Position numbers and translations under genes: made by a program
In this document: piece after piece, positions 1 through 12,373 of the stretch
How positions within the stretch are numbered: the stretch's first letter is position 1
Layout of the letters: every line of letters starts with the position of its first letter
DNA from: Russula earlei
Lineage: Eukaryota; Basidiomycota; Agaricomycetes; Russulales; Russulaceae
Assembly: GCA_025769875.1 (NCBI GenBank)
Contig: JAGFNK010000202.1
Span: 23,055 to 87,054, forward strand
Length of the DNA stretch: 64,000 bases
Direction: 5' to 3'
The notes under the pieces: generated by a model
Databases searched by the model: none
Told to the model about the DNA's origin: nothing
What the model saw: the letters and a program-made list of their open reading frames with translations, nothing else

Positions 1-267
1 GACGACCAGCTCTAAAATAAATGTCGTGACGACACGAAGGGCTCACCTAGTTGTTAGACCAGAATATCAGAGACGGACTAGCCGTCGATGAGTGGGTGAT
101 TTGGTGTCAACGCAGGTGGGGACCGAGTATTGTTGTCACCACTAGAGTAATGCTGCGCAGTCACCACCACCGCCACCAGTCACGTAGAATTTGAAGCGAG
201 GTCCAACAACACAACGTCCCACCAGGGCGCTAATATCCTCACGCCCCGTCTCGTCATACAAGAACTC
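1..267. other. intergenic / 5' flank
   Basis: No coding signal was recognised. This is the upstream flank and probable 5' UTR and promoter of the amino-acid transporter that starts at 268. It includes short CCACCACCGCCACC-like triplet-rich sequence near 160-180. Confidence 0.5.
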
Positions 268-2493
268 ATGTTAGGCCGCGGTGGCCTCCAAAATGGTCGC
301 GTCAACGGGGACAATCAACCGCTGCTGCTGAGCCATTCTCGCGAGGACCTCTCCACAACGACGAGGGATGACGTCCTGTTCGCTCTCGAGGATGACGACG
401 CGGAGCACGAGACATCGGCCCTCGTGGAAGGCACGAAACATCCGAGGATCAAGGCGGAGCACACTGTACGCTTCCAAGAGGAAGTGCAGGTCTTCGCACC
501 GCCGCTGCGGTCCACTTCGGAAAGCAGGGAAGCAGGTATGCGATTTCACGGCTGTGTCCGTCGCTCTGCTTTCTTGCGTTGCTTGCTGAGGGGAGAGCAC
601 TTTTTCTCGTGAAATGAAATTTTAGCGTACGAGCTCGACTCTGATGAGCTCGACGACGACACCATCATCACGCAAACGAACTTGGAACATGGCATTCGAC
701 GCCGCGACCGAGATCAATCCATCCCGCTCCTTGTCGGGCTCCTCGACGCCTCGGCAGTAAGGAGAAGCCTGGACATCCCCATGGGTGTAGGTGATGCCCC
801 TGCGTATGCAGATATCGACCTGGATGAGCTTGCCGCCAAGCAAGGCACAGGAGGTGGAATGCTAAATTCGATAGCTAACATGGCAAACTCCATCCTCGGG
901 GCTGGTGCGTCGCTCACCTCTTTCCAGTCACTCTCGCTGATGATGATTACCCCCGCGACCCTTTCCCCCTTCTTCAAGGAATCATCGGTATGTCATTCCA
1001 GTTGTCTTTCGGATATCACCAAGCCACTGAGCATCTCCTCAGGCTTGCCCTATGCCATGAGTCGAGCCGGGTTCGTTACTGGGGTTTTTCTCCTGGTCGT
1101 CCTTTGCCTCGTCACGGATTGGACCATCCGTCTTATCGTCATAAACGCGAAGCTCAGCGGCTCGAGTTCGTACATCGGAATCATGGACCGCTGCTTTGGC
1201 TCGAGCGGGCGCGCCGCGGTGACCTTTTTCCAGTTCTCCTTCGCATTCGGTGGTGCGTATTCGTGAGCCGCAAACCGTTCCCGCACAGACTTTTCTCATA
1301 CCGCAACAGGGATGTGCGCCTTCGGAATCATCATCGGTGCGTGCGTCTTGTTTCGAACCTTGCCCCCATGCCCATTCTGCCGCAGGCGATACGATCCCGC
1401 ACGTCATCCGCTCCGTATTTCCCAACCTTCCTTCCACGCCTGTCCTCTCGATCTTCGCCGACCGTCGATTCATCATCGCGCTATGCTCGATCGGCGTTTC
1501 CTACCCACTGTCGTTGTACCGCGACATCCACAAACTCTCCATCGCGTCCAGCCTCGCACTCTGCGGGATGCTCATCATCGTGTTCTCCGTCATGTTCGAG
1601 GGCCGCCTGGTATCGCCCCTCCTAAAAGGTGACCCATCCAAACGATTCTCGTTCATCGAGCCCGGGATCTTCCAAGCCATTGGGGTCATCAGCTTCGCTT
1701 TTGTCTGCCATCACAACTCGCTATTAATCTATGGGAGCCTGAGGACGCCGACGCTCGACCGGTTCGCAATTGTCACGCATGTGTCGACTGCCGTGTCGCT
1801 CGTGGCGTGTACCGTAATGGCTATTTCGGGATACGTCGTCTTCACTGACCGGACACAGGGCAACATACTCAACAACTTCTCTCCCGTGAGCGCACTTACC
1901 AACTCGTGCATTCCAACTCGAAGCCTCTGACGTGACGACGCCCCCCCTAGAACGATACCCTAATCAACCTCGCACGGTTTTGCTTTGGGCTTAATATGTT
2001 TACGACGCTCCCGCTAGAGCTCTTCGTATGTCGCGAGGTACGTAGTTTTCGCGAGAACGAGAGATGCGCAACGCGACATTGACGAGACTGGGCACGCACA
2101 GGTAATCGAGCAATATTTCTTCTCGCACGAAGCGTTCAGCATGCAGCGGCACGTCTTCTTCACCACCGTCATCCTCTTCTCATCCTTATTGGGTGCGCAC
2201 ACACCCACTTCACTCAATTTTCACCAGAAGCTGACACCGATCGACGAACAGTATCCCTCATCACCTGTGATCTTGGCGTCACACTCGAAATCACCGGTGG
2301 CGTCTCCGCCACCGCGCTTGCGTACATCTTCCCTGCGGCCTGCTTCCTCAAGCTCTCCAGCGCGCGAGATCTCCGCGTGACTCTGCCCGCATACGCCTGC
2401 GCTGCCTTCGGCTCGATTGTTATGGTGCTCTCGCTCGCACTTGCGCTCGGAAAGGCATGGACACCCGCGGGAGAAGCCAAGATATGTATGTAG
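268..2493 (+). CDS. Vacuolar amino-acid transporter, AVT/SLC38 family (Avt5/6/7-like)
   Basis: This is a multi-exon gene for a polytopic amino-acid permease of the AAAP (Aa_trans) family. In yeast, Avt5-7 relatives move neutral or acidic amino acids across the vacuole membrane. A ~100-residue hydrophilic, acidic N-terminus (from ATG 268) comes before the first helix, which carries the family signature NSIANMANSILGAG near 860-905. Further hydrophobic segments follow: GLPYAMSRAGFVTGVF, the FIIALCSIGVSYPLSLYRD block at ~1470-1530 and an AIGVISFAFVCHHNSLLIY block at ~1680-1735. The C-terminal helices lie at ~1960-2470. Introns at ~530-625, ~905-985, ~1250-1310, ~1880-1950, ~2030-2100 and ~2190-2240 restore the frame. 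The C-terminus ends at TAG 2491-2493, only 138 bp from the 3' end of convergent ERG8. The family is confident; the exact AVT subclass and substrate are inferred. Confidence 0.85.
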
Positions 2494-2631
2494 CCGGCCG
2501 ACTCGTTAACAAACCCCCCCCCCCCTCCCAAAATCCCTCTCCTCACCTCACCGCCGCTTACCCTCGCGCCCTATACGTATACATGTATCACCTTACGTGC
2601 ACATTGTAATCCCAACCCTTTTCTTTCCAAG
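2494..2631. other. short convergent intergenic region with poly-C run
   Basis: This 138-bp gap between two convergent stop codons must hold both 3' UTRs and polyadenylation signals. It contains a C12 run at about 2514-2526. No gene is present. Confidence 0.5.
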
Positions 2632-4578
2632 CTAATCGCGTGCCGCTGTTTCCACGACCGCCGCCAGCCCGGGCACGTCATCTAGCCGCTCGAGCGTGAC
2701 GCCTTGTCTCTTGCTTTCCTGCGCGAGCAGAGGCGCCACGCCCGGGAAGCTCGTCCAGAGCCGCTCTACGCGTGGGAGCGGCGGGATTCCGGGGGTGTCC
2801 TCGGGCGGCTCGCAAACGAGTAACCACACCGCATCGAACCCGCCCGCTTTATGTATACGTCAGAACTGGATCAAGGGATATCCAAAAAAAAAAAGGTGAA
2901 TACGAACCACCGGGGACACCACCGCCGATCACGCCGGCCATTGATACACTGGCATCGAGCAACTTGGTCTGTTGCTCTGGCTCGATTTCAACGCCGGAGA
3001 GTTTTCCCATCTCGCGCATTTTAGCGCGGATTTGCTGCACGGGAGCACGCCATTAGATGAGCACATGAGCTCATGACAGAAAAGGGGAAGCAACGTGTGA
3101 GAATACCTCAGTAAGCAGGTGAGCTTCGTAAAACGCTTCGAGACACGTCGATTGCTCTTGCTGCATATTCGGGTTTGCCAGCCACTGTGGACGCCATAGG
3201 TTGACCACGCACACTCATGATGAATGTAAGGGGCCGATGTCGCACCTGCCTGGGCTGTAGCCCTGACACCCACCGTACAGTCTCAACATATGCATGCTGA
3301 TCTCGTTCGTAAAGCTCTGTGAGCCGGGCCAGGGTCCTGCCGAGCGATGTGTTGCACTGATCGAGAGCAGTCCACAGCGAGTGTGCTAAGGACGACACAC
3401 AGTAAGCCATAGAGGGATCGGGGGGCCTCGGTCGATCGAAACTGCGATGTGGGACTTACCAGTTGCGCTGTTTGCAGCTCGCCATTTGAGCACTTGGCTC
3501 ACCAGCAACGGCGTGTTACTACCCGCATGAATATCAGCGAGCAGTAGGCGCGTTCGCGGTGGGAGTGTGAATGGCGTCACTGTGAGATCCCACGCGCGAT
3601 TCTCCGGCGCTAGCGCCGACAGGAGCGATTGCGAGCCCGACTGCCGAAGAGATAAGTAAGCAGCCATATCGGGAGGGAAGGGGGGGGGGGGGAATAAGGA
3701 ACGCACCGAGTCATCCATGATCGGCTGCAGCACGGCCGGGCTGAACCGTGTGTAAAGCTGGCTCCCGAACACCGCGGCAGAGACGTCAAAGCCGGAGCCC
3801 ACTTTGCCCTGGGCGAGGCAGTGCACGAATTGCGCGACGTTGTGCGCGAGGCGCCGTGAAGAGGCGCTCGCGAGCTGGTCGGGTGCGATCACGCCGGTCT
3901 GGACGAGCAGAGCGGTGACGAGAGACGTGATGAGAGCGGCGGAAGAGCCAAGACCGGTTTTTGCCACGTCTGCGAGTCCGACGCCGGTCGGGTTAAAGGG
4001 AGGTATTTCTGCGAGTGATGAGAGCGAGACGGGCAGGTTGCGGCTCTTAAGCTGCAGAATGAGGGCGATTAGATACAAGCGCCGGCAAGAGGGAGGGGGG
4101 GGGGGGGGCACGTACCTGGTCTTGTTGTGAGTAAAAGTCGTTATCTCCGGCAATTGTGATGTGGAGGCCGGCACCGAGGGACCGTTCGAGTTCTGCGGGG
4201 CCGTTCACCTCTAGCGCAAGAGATAACGTCTTTTGCAGGGCGAGATGTACAAATTTGTTCTTGGATGCCGCAGGGCTGAGGTGATTATACGCAGCGGTGA
4301 GAAAGACGGAGGGGCTGAAGGGGAGCGACTTACGTGTCGAGCTGGGACACAACGATAGAGGATGACAAGGCGGACTGCGAGATGGACCAGGTATAGGACC
4401 AAGTTGCGTTTATGAACTGTGGCGATTTGACGACGATGCGATCATTCTTTCCGTTGCTTATGACCGAGTAGAATCGAGAGGAGGTGGAGACGACGACGCC
4501 AGAGTAAGCCGGGTCGAGGACGAGGTAGCCTCCGGCGAGGAGAACCTTTCCAGAGGCGGAGACGACTAGATGGGCCAT
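2632..4578 (-). CDS. ERG8: Phosphomevalonate kinase
   Basis: This cytosolic GHMP kinase phosphorylates mevalonate-5-phosphate to the diphosphate in the mevalonate/ergosterol pathway. Translation starts at ATG 4578 with MAHLVVSASGKVLLAGGYLV, the diagnostic ERG8 N-terminus (GKVLLAGGYLVLD). The GHMP ATP-binding motif KTGLGSSAALITSLVTALL is encoded at ~3920-3970. A SGFDVSAAVFGS segment follows at ~3760-3800, and the C-terminal GHMP domain ends at stop 2632. At least six introns are needed; several hold C or G homopolymers (3679-3691, 4095-4108). Length and domain order fit fungal ERG8. It diverges from the metallophosphoesterase at 4903/4924 across ~325 bp. Its product feeds MVD1, found at 22750 in the same window. 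Confidence 0.9.
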
Positions 4579-4902
4579 GAGAGGGGATGTGAGCGTTAAG
4601 TTGGGACGCACCGCACCCGGTCGAGTGCTTTAACAGCATCTTCTTGGTTCCGATTAGCTCGCCGAAAGCACATACGAACCCATCCGATGAGGTAAGCACC
4701 CTCCACAAATGCAACGTCAACGGCATCAGCTCGTCTTGTTGCTTCAATGCATGTAGCCCACGCCGCAGGACTTCTGCCATCCCACATCACATCGTACTGT
4801 ACTTCCGGTAGACCGATAAGCTCTCGGGACAGTCACATTTCCATGTTGGATAATGCCGGAATCCCGGGCCGTCGGCTGGAATGTCAGATGCACAAACCCA
4901 CG
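4579..4902. promoter_or_regulatory. bidirectional intergenic region (ERG8 / Cdc1-like)
   Basis: The 324 bp between two divergent start codons must carry both promoters. No known fungal sterol element could be assigned by eye. A 64-codon minus-strand reading frame (4596-4790) has no recognisable family and is not called a gene. Confidence 0.4.
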
Positions 4903-6458
4903 ATGAGGTGTTCACCGCAGGCCATGAGAATTGCGTGGCTCGCGGTCGTTTTGTGGTTCGAGCTCGGCATCTTCATCACCGCAGGTACACGATGCCGTTG
5001 GCCCGATCCAGTACGTCCGTTCGAACAACCATTCCCTCCTGATTCTCTGACCCGGTGATCCAACAGGGAAAGGGAAAGGCGACTCACATCCTCCTCATCG
5101 CCGATCCTCAGATTCTTGATCAAAGATCTTACCCGGAGCGCAACTCATTCCTTAGGGCCGTGTCCCGGATCTTCGTCGACATGAATCTACGCAAGGCGTG
5201 GCGCGTCGCGAAGGGCACCCATCCGCACGCAGTCATCTTCCTCGGAGATATGATGGACAACGGGTTCGCAGACATGCCCATAGAAGAGTGCGTGCCTCCT
5301 CCCCACTCTATCCCCCTCAGGACGATTTCTCAGATCAACTTTCCCCCCTCCTACAAAACAAAAAAACATGACATGTAGATACCAAGAGTCCATCCGGCGT
5401 TTCCGTTCCATCTTCTCCGCGCCGCGGTCGCTCCCGGTGTATTATATCCCAGGCAACCATGACGTGGGCCTGGGGAACCGTCAAGGCACATCGACGTCTG
5501 CGCGATATCGCTACAAAACGGTGTTTGGCCCGCTCGCTCAACAGGCGTTTCTCGGTGGGCATTCTCTGTTCATGATCGATGCGCCTGCCCTCGTAGATGA
5601 GGACTGGCACCGAGAGGAATCAGGGCGAAACCGTACGGCTGGCCTTCCCCAAGAACTCGCGTATCTCCGGCACATACGTGCCCAGCACAACGCCGGTGGG
5701 TTGTCAATCCCATACCCCACCACAATTTGATGACCGACGGTTTCGTGCGAAGACGCGCCCCTGATCCTGTTTACCCACATCCCCCTGTATCGTTTGCCAG
5801 GCTCTAGCTGCGGTCCGCTCCGCGAGAAGGGGAGTCTCCCCGCCGTCCGTGGGCAGGGGTACCAAACCCTCTTCACCCCCGAGACCTCCCAACTTCTCCT
5901 CAACGAACTCCAACCCACGCTCATTTTCAGGTATTCCTTCGTTCCACTCTTTCACGTCTTCTAAAGAAGATTTTAATTCCCTCCTACCTTCGCACGGCCG
6001 AACGAACATCACACAGCGGCGACGATCACGACTACTGTGAGTATACCCACACCGCTAACGGACGGCGCATACCCGAAGTGACCGTCAAGTCGCTCTCGAT
6101 CGCGATGGGCGTCCGTCAGCCAGGATACCAGCTCTTGTCTCTCTCTAGCGAGGCACGCACAAGCGCGCACAAGCCATGCACGCTGCCCGATCAGCTCCGC
6201 GTCTACTGTTGGGTGTACGTCCCACTTGCATTGGGCACGGTTCTCCTTGTGGCCGCACGCGCGACGTTGTCACGCCAACAGAGGCACGCCGCGAAGCGTT
6301 CGGAAACACTGCCCGAGCATTGCGTCGTGTCGCTGCAAACGCCGCTTCCGGCCCCACACAGGAGACGTTACCCTCTGCGGGTTGCGGAGGGTGTTTGGGC
6401 AATCGCGTGGCCATCGCTCGCCCTCTACGTGATCATCTGTGTCACGACATTCTGGTAG
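4903..6458 (+). CDS. Cdc1/Ted1-family ER metallophosphoesterase (PGAP5-like)
   Basis: This is a calcineurin-like metallophosphoesterase with a membrane anchor at each end. The family (yeast Cdc1 and Ted1, human PGAP5) is Mn-dependent and removes ethanolamine-phosphate from GPI glycans in the ER and Golgi. The first hydrophobic segment follows ATG 4903 or, equally possible, ATG 4924 (RIAWLAVVLWFELGIF). Metal-binding blocks appear in order: ADPQILD (~5097), FLGDMMDNG (~5240), GNHDVGLG (~5455), FTHIPLYR (~5770) and SGDDHDYC (~6015-6035). The last is the Cdc1-type variant of GHxH. The C-terminal hydrophobic stretch AIAWPSLALYVIICVTTFW ends at TAG 6458. Intron 1 (5011-5066) and intron 2 (5288-5378) have clean GT-AG ends. 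Family assignment is strong; Cdc1 versus Ted1 is not resolved. Confidence 0.88.
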
Positions 6459-6766
6459 GACGCGCGAGCCCCGTGCGCGATATATTTATGCACGTCTTCT
6501 AGCTTTTGGGAACACCGATTGTTCTCCTATGCTGTTTCTATGCATTCGGGACCAAGTGTCATCATACGTGCACAAGCGCAAGCATGTATATTATAGGTTC
6601 AGGATGTAGGAACACATCAAAGAGCGAGAACATAACAGTGCATTCAAATTCCTGGCTTGGAGACTCAGACAGCCGCCCTAGCACTTGGTACAGAAGTCAC
6701 CATGATGAACAATCAATCAACTGGCGGCCCCGGAGAGATTCTGATCCCTTCTCCACGTTGTAATGG
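6459..6766. other. intergenic
   Basis: About 300 bp follow the metallophosphoesterase. It is presumed 3' UTR plus spacer, AT-richer than the flanking exons. No gene was recognised. Confidence 0.4.
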
Positions 6767-7156
6767 CTAGAGGTGAAAGCCATGATGACTACAATCTGGG
6801 AAGATCCATGGCAGCATCCTCTGCCTGTGAGGCTCCCTCACCCTCTTCACCCTCTCACCTATCTTTGGCTCATCCTTCAATCTGAATGCCATAAGTGAAC
6901 GTTCCAATAGTTTTTTGTACGATTCCTTGTCTGCGTCCTGGATCTGGTCCGACGTTCTGAGGTCAAAGGCCTGCAAGCCAGATATTGAAAGCAGTAAACC
7001 CGTCAGAATCATCCTTGGGGGCCGTTTCCTGAAGGCTATGCAGAGGCTAAGGCAAAAAACCAACTCGGATAACATAACTGGCTTCATATCCTCGTTTGCC
7101 AGCTTCAGGGTCACCACCTCCGAATAGTAATGTTTGAATGGAGCGGATGATAACAT
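6767..7156 (-). CDS. hypothetical protein (129 codons), doubtful
   Basis: This is an uninterrupted 129-codon frame with a hydrophobic central segment (LSELVFCLSLCIAF and ILTGLLLSISGL) and a basic C-terminus. It lies only 26 bp downstream of the NFKBIL1-like stop on the same strand, so it could be 3' UTR or a decayed gene. No family was recognised and no introns are needed. Composition is more protein-like than random, but support is weak. Confidence 0.3.
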   Translation of the reverse strand: MLSSAPFKHYYSEVVTLKLANEDMKPVMLSELVFCLSLCIAFRKRPPRMILTGLLLSISGLQAFDLRTSDQIQDADKESYKKLLERSLMAFRLKDEPKIGERVKRVREPHRQRMLPWIFPDCSHHGFHL

Positions 7157-7182
7157 GAAATCGATCTATAATGTTATTTTCT

Positions 7183-9150
7183 TCACTGTCCTCGCGCCTC
7201 ACGCCACAACGGCGTCAACGCCTGTGCGACCGTATTTGCAGCTACTTCGATCATCCCACGCGCATCGTCGTCTCCTATCGCGGCGAGCAAGCCCCGTGCG
7301 CTCCATCGGTCCGGATGGAACCGCCTGTGCGATTTCTCGACAAAGGCGCGGTAGTCCTGCGCACGCATGTGCCCGCGCACGGTGTGGAAGAACGCCTCCA
7401 CGGCGGACCAGTCGATATCTTCCGGCCCAAAGGCGAACGGCGCGCGGAGGGTTGGCCAGGGGATGTCCTCAAACGTCAACGACGCGGGCTTCGCCGTCTC
7501 GTCGAAGGATTCACAGAGCACCCGGTAGCGCTCGAGTGCGCGCTGGGACGTCCAGGGTCCGCGGGCCCAGCGCGCGCGCTGCGCCTCTCTGCGCCGCTTT
7601 GCTGCCTCTGCTGCCTCTGCCTCCGCCTGGCGCTCGCGCTCAGCTTCGAGGCGCTTTCGTTCCGCTCGCGCGAGCGCTTCGGCTTCCTCGCGCCTGCGCC
7701 GTCGCTCATGCTCCGCTCTTCGCTCTTCCTCTTCCTCTCGCTCCTGACGCTCCCTTGCGCGCTCGGCCGCCTCCCAGAGCGGCCGGTCGCGCTCGAGCTC
7801 GGCGATCTTGCGGCGAGACTCGGCGATGCGTTCTTCGTGCATGCGCAGTTCGTCGAGTGCCTCGGTCAGCCCGTCTGCTTCTTCAGGTACAGTTGCGCCG
7901 TCATCGTGTCCCGGTTCTTCTGTTCGTCGAGGGAGTCAGTTCAATGAGAAGGGCATTTGACCGTTGTTACTTACCGCTCGGCCGAGTGTACTCTTCTGGC
8001 ATCTCGGCGATGATATCCTCCATAAGCGCTTGATCGCGGGCATCCCGACGTGCGGCACGTTCTGTGTTCATTCGACGCATATACTCCTCCGTCCGTGTGC
8101 GGACGCGTTCTTTCGATTTGGCAGCCGCGCCACGGCGAACCGAATCAGGTGAGCGCGTGCGCACCCGTTTAAAGGGCGTGAGCCTGGAGTCGTCGTCCAA
8201 CATTGTTGGCGAGACAGCTTCATCACCTACCGAAGTGACGCCATGTTAGCGAGTGGTGAGTACATGAATAGAGTGAACAATACATTTCCGCCGCTTATGA
8301 GGTGAAGGAGGGGTGGGGGTTTGTGGCGGGGTCCTTTGCATGTTTTCGTCAGCAGGGACCTGCGATTGCACGTCTTGGACGTTGACCGGTGTTGCTCTGG
8401 GAATGAATATGCGTCGCCCGCCGCCCCGTCTTTCGCGAACCCGCCTAACAGGTACATGGGTCCGCGGAGGTTGGCGCATTGCATTGTAGTTTAACGTTGT
8501 ATCTATCTCGAGTTGATCTTCATCACTTTCCGAGTCGACGACATGAATGACATGTCTTCGCTTTTTTGGCGAGTGTTGATTGTCCTCCTCGAGGCTCGAA
8601 GGAGGCGTTGAAAGTCGTCTTTTCTGTGAGCCATCAGGAAAGGTGGATGATCGGGACGACGTAGAGGACCATGCGAATGAGGGGGCTGACAGAACTTTGG
8701 CACGAATTGTAGGAGGCTGAGGCGGGGCTGGGACAAAACATTCATAGAAAGGGTCAAGCTTGTGAATATCCCACTGGTCCTCATCACATGTGACGACGTT
8801 TCTGAAGGAAGATACACGTCAGAAGATTGCAGGATGTCCTGACAGACAAGCAAGTACCCAAGAAAGTCGACGGGGCGAGGCCAGGGACCCTCGTCACTTA
8901 CTCCTTCTGCAAGTCGCGCTCGAGGAACAAATCTCCAACAAGAAGAACCGCTCGGGTGCGATTCGATCACAATGCGCTTTGGATTGGACGGGCAATCTCG
9001 AGCGTGGTAGGGGTGGGTATTTGACGCAGTGAGGGGATGAAACGACGCGAATGACAACTTCGCGTCTGGATGACGCAACACGCGCGAAGGTTGTGTCTGA
9101 TCAAGTTGTCCTGGATGTGGGCCTGATAGTGAGCGTAAAGGAGCGGTCAT
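7183..9150 (-). CDS. NFKBIL1-like protein with degenerate J-domain
   Basis: The C-terminal exon (7183-~7900) encodes a long charged coiled coil rich in E, R and A. It is followed by LTFEDIPWP and a J-like segment ending RRFHPDRWSARG...NTVAQALTPLW. That order of coiled coil, DIPWP and HPD motif matches the NFKBIL1 (IkBL) family, nuclear proteins linked to mRNA processing in animals. The middle exons (~7967-8810) encode a disordered region with basic KKRRH and acidic VDSESDEDQ patches. Introns at ~7900-7975 and ~8205-8290 are supported by GT-AG ends. The 5' end is uncertain. The best continuing frame at ~8900-9035 meets an in-frame TGA at 8967-8969, while an ATG at 9150 opens a different frame that needs another acceptor. 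The gene diverges from the GTPase at 9312. Confidence 0.65.
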
Positions 9151-9311
9151 TGAGTTTACAGAGCAGAGCAGACGTGCAAAAGCAAAACACGCGCATCACA
9201 TGGTTTGCTCAGCAGCATCGGCAATCGCCGCCAGGGAGGGGAGAGACGCAGATGACTCGTCGTAATATCTTCTGGTCTGGACATCTACCTGTATTATATC
9301 GAGGACCAGTA

Positions 9312-11874
9312 ATGGCAACATTACAGTCCTTCCAGGCTGAAATTGAGGACATCCGAAATCGCGAACTCGCAAAGACCCGCGCACATTCGCAGCCGGACGC
9401 CCTCAAGAGGGCACATACAGATCACAAATCCACGCCCAAAGTTAGAAAGAAGACCATCGGTAATGAAGCGCCAGGGACATCCCCTGTACCAACGCCTTTC
9501 GTCGATGAGTCGACCCAAGATCTCACAGATGTCGAGCGTTCCATCGAGGTGCGCAATACTCGTTCCCACCTCCGTTTACCATTTCCACTGACATACCATC
9601 GCACAGAGTGCGCTGCTATCTCCAGCAGGAGGAGATGCTCAGGCAAGGGATTTAATAGCGACACTCCTGACCCATCAAGGGGGAGAGTATCTACTTCGGC
9701 TGGGTCCTCGCCCCCCAAGTGCATCATTACTTGCCAATGAAAATCTTGACGACGCCAATGGTTGGATAGGAGATCGAAGGACGGGGGCAGAGATTGACGC
9801 CATGATTGCCCATCTCAGTCAACTAGTCGAGGAAGTTGGCGGCAAGGTACTCTCTGCGGTCAACGACTCCTTCTTCCTCTCATAAAATGAGCGTCAGACT
9901 TGCACATTATTACGTGTGGGGAATCCATATCCTCGGGCTTCAGTGTTGCTTCGATTACCTCCACCTGACGTGTCTCTCATACCCGAGGTACGATGCGCGG
10001 TGGTCGGAAATGTAGATAGCGGCAAGTCAACCATACTCGGCGTGCTGACGAGAGGTGAGTTCCGATCAACGTACCTACCCGTAAGTCCTCTCAAATTGAG
10101 AGATAGGTGGCCTTGACGATGGGAGAGGGTTGGCTCGCGTTGCCCTCTTTAGGCATAAGCATGAGATAGAAAGCGGACGGACTTCTTCAGTCGGCATGGA
10201 GGTAAGTGATCTGGTGGTCTCTTGGACGTAGACTTTAAACAAAGCAGATATTGGGCTTTGATGTTGCTGGCGCACCCATACTCCCGCTTTCGTCTGGCTC
10301 CCTCGACCCTGACGTTCTCCGAAGGGAAAGACTCGGCTGGGAAGAGATCTCACATCGCTCGGCAAAGATTGTAACGTTTATCGGTAGGTCCCCGTGTCGA
10401 ATGGATGTACTTATCTTCACAATTTCTCAGACTTGGCTGGCCATGAGAGATATCTTAAGACCACACTATACGGCCTGACGTCCGGAGCACCATCCTGTGT
10501 GATCCTGGTCATTGGGGCTAATGCTGGTGTCATTGGCATGTCGAAAGAGCACCTGGCCGTGGCTCTCGCCCTCAGTGTCCCAATCGTTGTTTGTATAACC
10601 AAGGTATCAAACATTTCTATTCGACCATCTGAGCCTCCGCCGACGTTTAATCACAGGTAGATATGACGCCACCTAACAAACTCGAAGAAACGCTATCGCA
10701 GGTGGTTAAAATTCTGCGTAGCCGTGGTTGCCGGCGGGTACTCTATTGTGTTCACTTGCGCCGTTTTCACCTAAACCCTTCCACTTCCAGGAGGAATCCA
10801 GTGTTCGTCAAGTCGATCGAAGCGGCCATCGAGGTTTCGCAAATCTATGCCAAGGAAAAGTAGATCATTTCATTGAGTTTCGCGACTCAGCCTCATGCTC
10901 TCCACCTAGAATTTGTCCCATATTCCAAGTCTCCAACGTTACTGGCACCGGTCTTAACCTCGTACGCAGCTCATCTGAGTGTCACCAACTCTGTCTAACG
11001 TCTCAAACACCTCAGGTTCGCACATTCCTCAATATGCTACCGGCAAGCGAGGGCGATGCCGAGCGCTTTGATGCTACGCAGCCACTTGAGGTTTATTCAT
11101 CCCTAGTCACCGCGTCGCTCGTCTTCTTGATCAATGGATCTATGTAGTTTTCGGTGACGGATATCTGGTCTGTGCCCTACGTCGGCACGGTCGTGAACGG
11201 CCTGCTCAACTGTGGCACCGTCCAGAAGGGCGATCCAGTACTCTTTGGACCAGACTCCAACGGGTCCTACGCCCCGACCGTCGTCAAGACCATGCAACGC
11301 AAGCGCGCCGATGTTACGACGGCGGTGGCTGGGCAAACGGTCGCATTAGCGCTCAAGCATGTGCCTCGTGCGGCGGTGCGCAAAGGGATGGTGATCGTGC
11401 ACCGAACGGAGATACCACCGCGAGGTGTGGATTTCTCCCTTCCCCTGCGCAAGGTCCAGGTGATGCCAACTCATTGTCGGCGGTTTCAGCGGTGAGGAGG
11501 TTCGAAGGACAGGTTTTGATCCTGTACCACAATACCACCATGCAGCCAAATTATCAGGCCATGCTGCATTGCGGTGTACGTCCTTTTTGACCTCCATCCT
11601 TCGCGAACTGCGGGAGCAGCTGACGTATGCACGCTAGGCGGTCCGGCAGACAGTCCGTATCGTCACCATCGACCATCCGCAAAACCTCTTGCGGACGGGA
11701 GACCGCGCCACGGTTGTGTTCGAGTTCATCGCACACCCTGAATTCGTCAAGGCTGGTATGAAATTGCTTTTCCGTGAAGGAAAGACGAAGGTAAGTGTCG
11801 CTCATCTTTGTCTGGGCTTATCTCAAGGTTGACTGTTCATGCAGGGTCTTGGTGTCATCACGAAACTTCTATAA
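9312..11874 (+). CDS. GTP-binding protein, GTPBP1/GTPBP2 family
   Basis: This is a translational GTPase related to EF-Tu. Animal GTPBP1/2 act in ribosome rescue and exosome-linked mRNA turnover. The start at ATG 9312 gives a disordered basic N-terminus. G motifs appear in order: G1 GNVDSGKST (~10010), G3 [15 protein letters not shown] (~10432), and G4 TKVD split by an intron (~10603/10655). Domain II starts near 11150 with [20 protein letters not shown], and the C-terminal barrel ends GLGVITKLL at TAA 11872-11874. DLAGHE instead of DTPGHE and the long N-terminus are family hallmarks. About ten short introns are required, including ~10054-10105, ~10200-10250, ~10385-10430, ~10603-10658 and ~11790-11843. 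Internal edges at 10740-10800 and 10865-10915 are approximate. Confidence 0.85.
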
Positions 11875-12373
11875 GCTCCCGTTGCCTTGCATTGTGAGTA
11901 GGCTGAGAATCAGCCGAAGCGCGCTCAATACCTTATTTGTCATCCTTGCAAAGTGTATTAATGCCTCGATTGCCCGCTAGCACAGTCTGTAATATCTGGC
12001 CACTGCATATATCAACCCGATAGTTTTGATTTTGTTGTTTGTTCTTCAAGTTTTGTTCGTGTTCACAGTGCTGTAATACATGTTGCTGGACCATTAATTG
12101 TCATCACGTCATGATCACATTCCGATACTCGGGCAACAACAAACCCATGCGTTACAGGTATACTACGTATCCACCAAGTGGATACGTGAACCGACCTACA
12201 ATGGAGTTCAAGGTCAATCATTCTACAGGACTGATAGTTCCTGACATGCAAGAAGTGGTAAGCCGAAAAAGCAGAGGAATTATGTTGCGAGCGAGCATAC
12301 CATGGAAAGCTCACAATAACATACAACAACAACCAAGTCTTCGCGTGGACAAGACTTTCGAGACTCTTTCGCG
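11875..12373. other. intergenic between convergent genes
   Basis: About 500 bp follow the GTPase stop and precede the Smr gene stop. It is AT-richer with a TTTTGTTG-rich patch (12025-12060). A 114-codon plus-strand frame (12039-12383) is rejected as non-coding. No gene was recognised. Confidence 0.45.

Noticed and set aside
4596..4790. 64-codon minus-strand frame upstream of ERG8
   Set aside because: No family, no link in frame to the ERG8 start, and it lies in the shared promoter region.
7134..8033. 299-codon plus-strand open frame, Arg/Pro/Ala-rich
   Set aside because: It is antisense to the coiled-coil exon of the NFKBIL1-like gene. The length comes from GC-rich composition and codon bias of the opposite strand.
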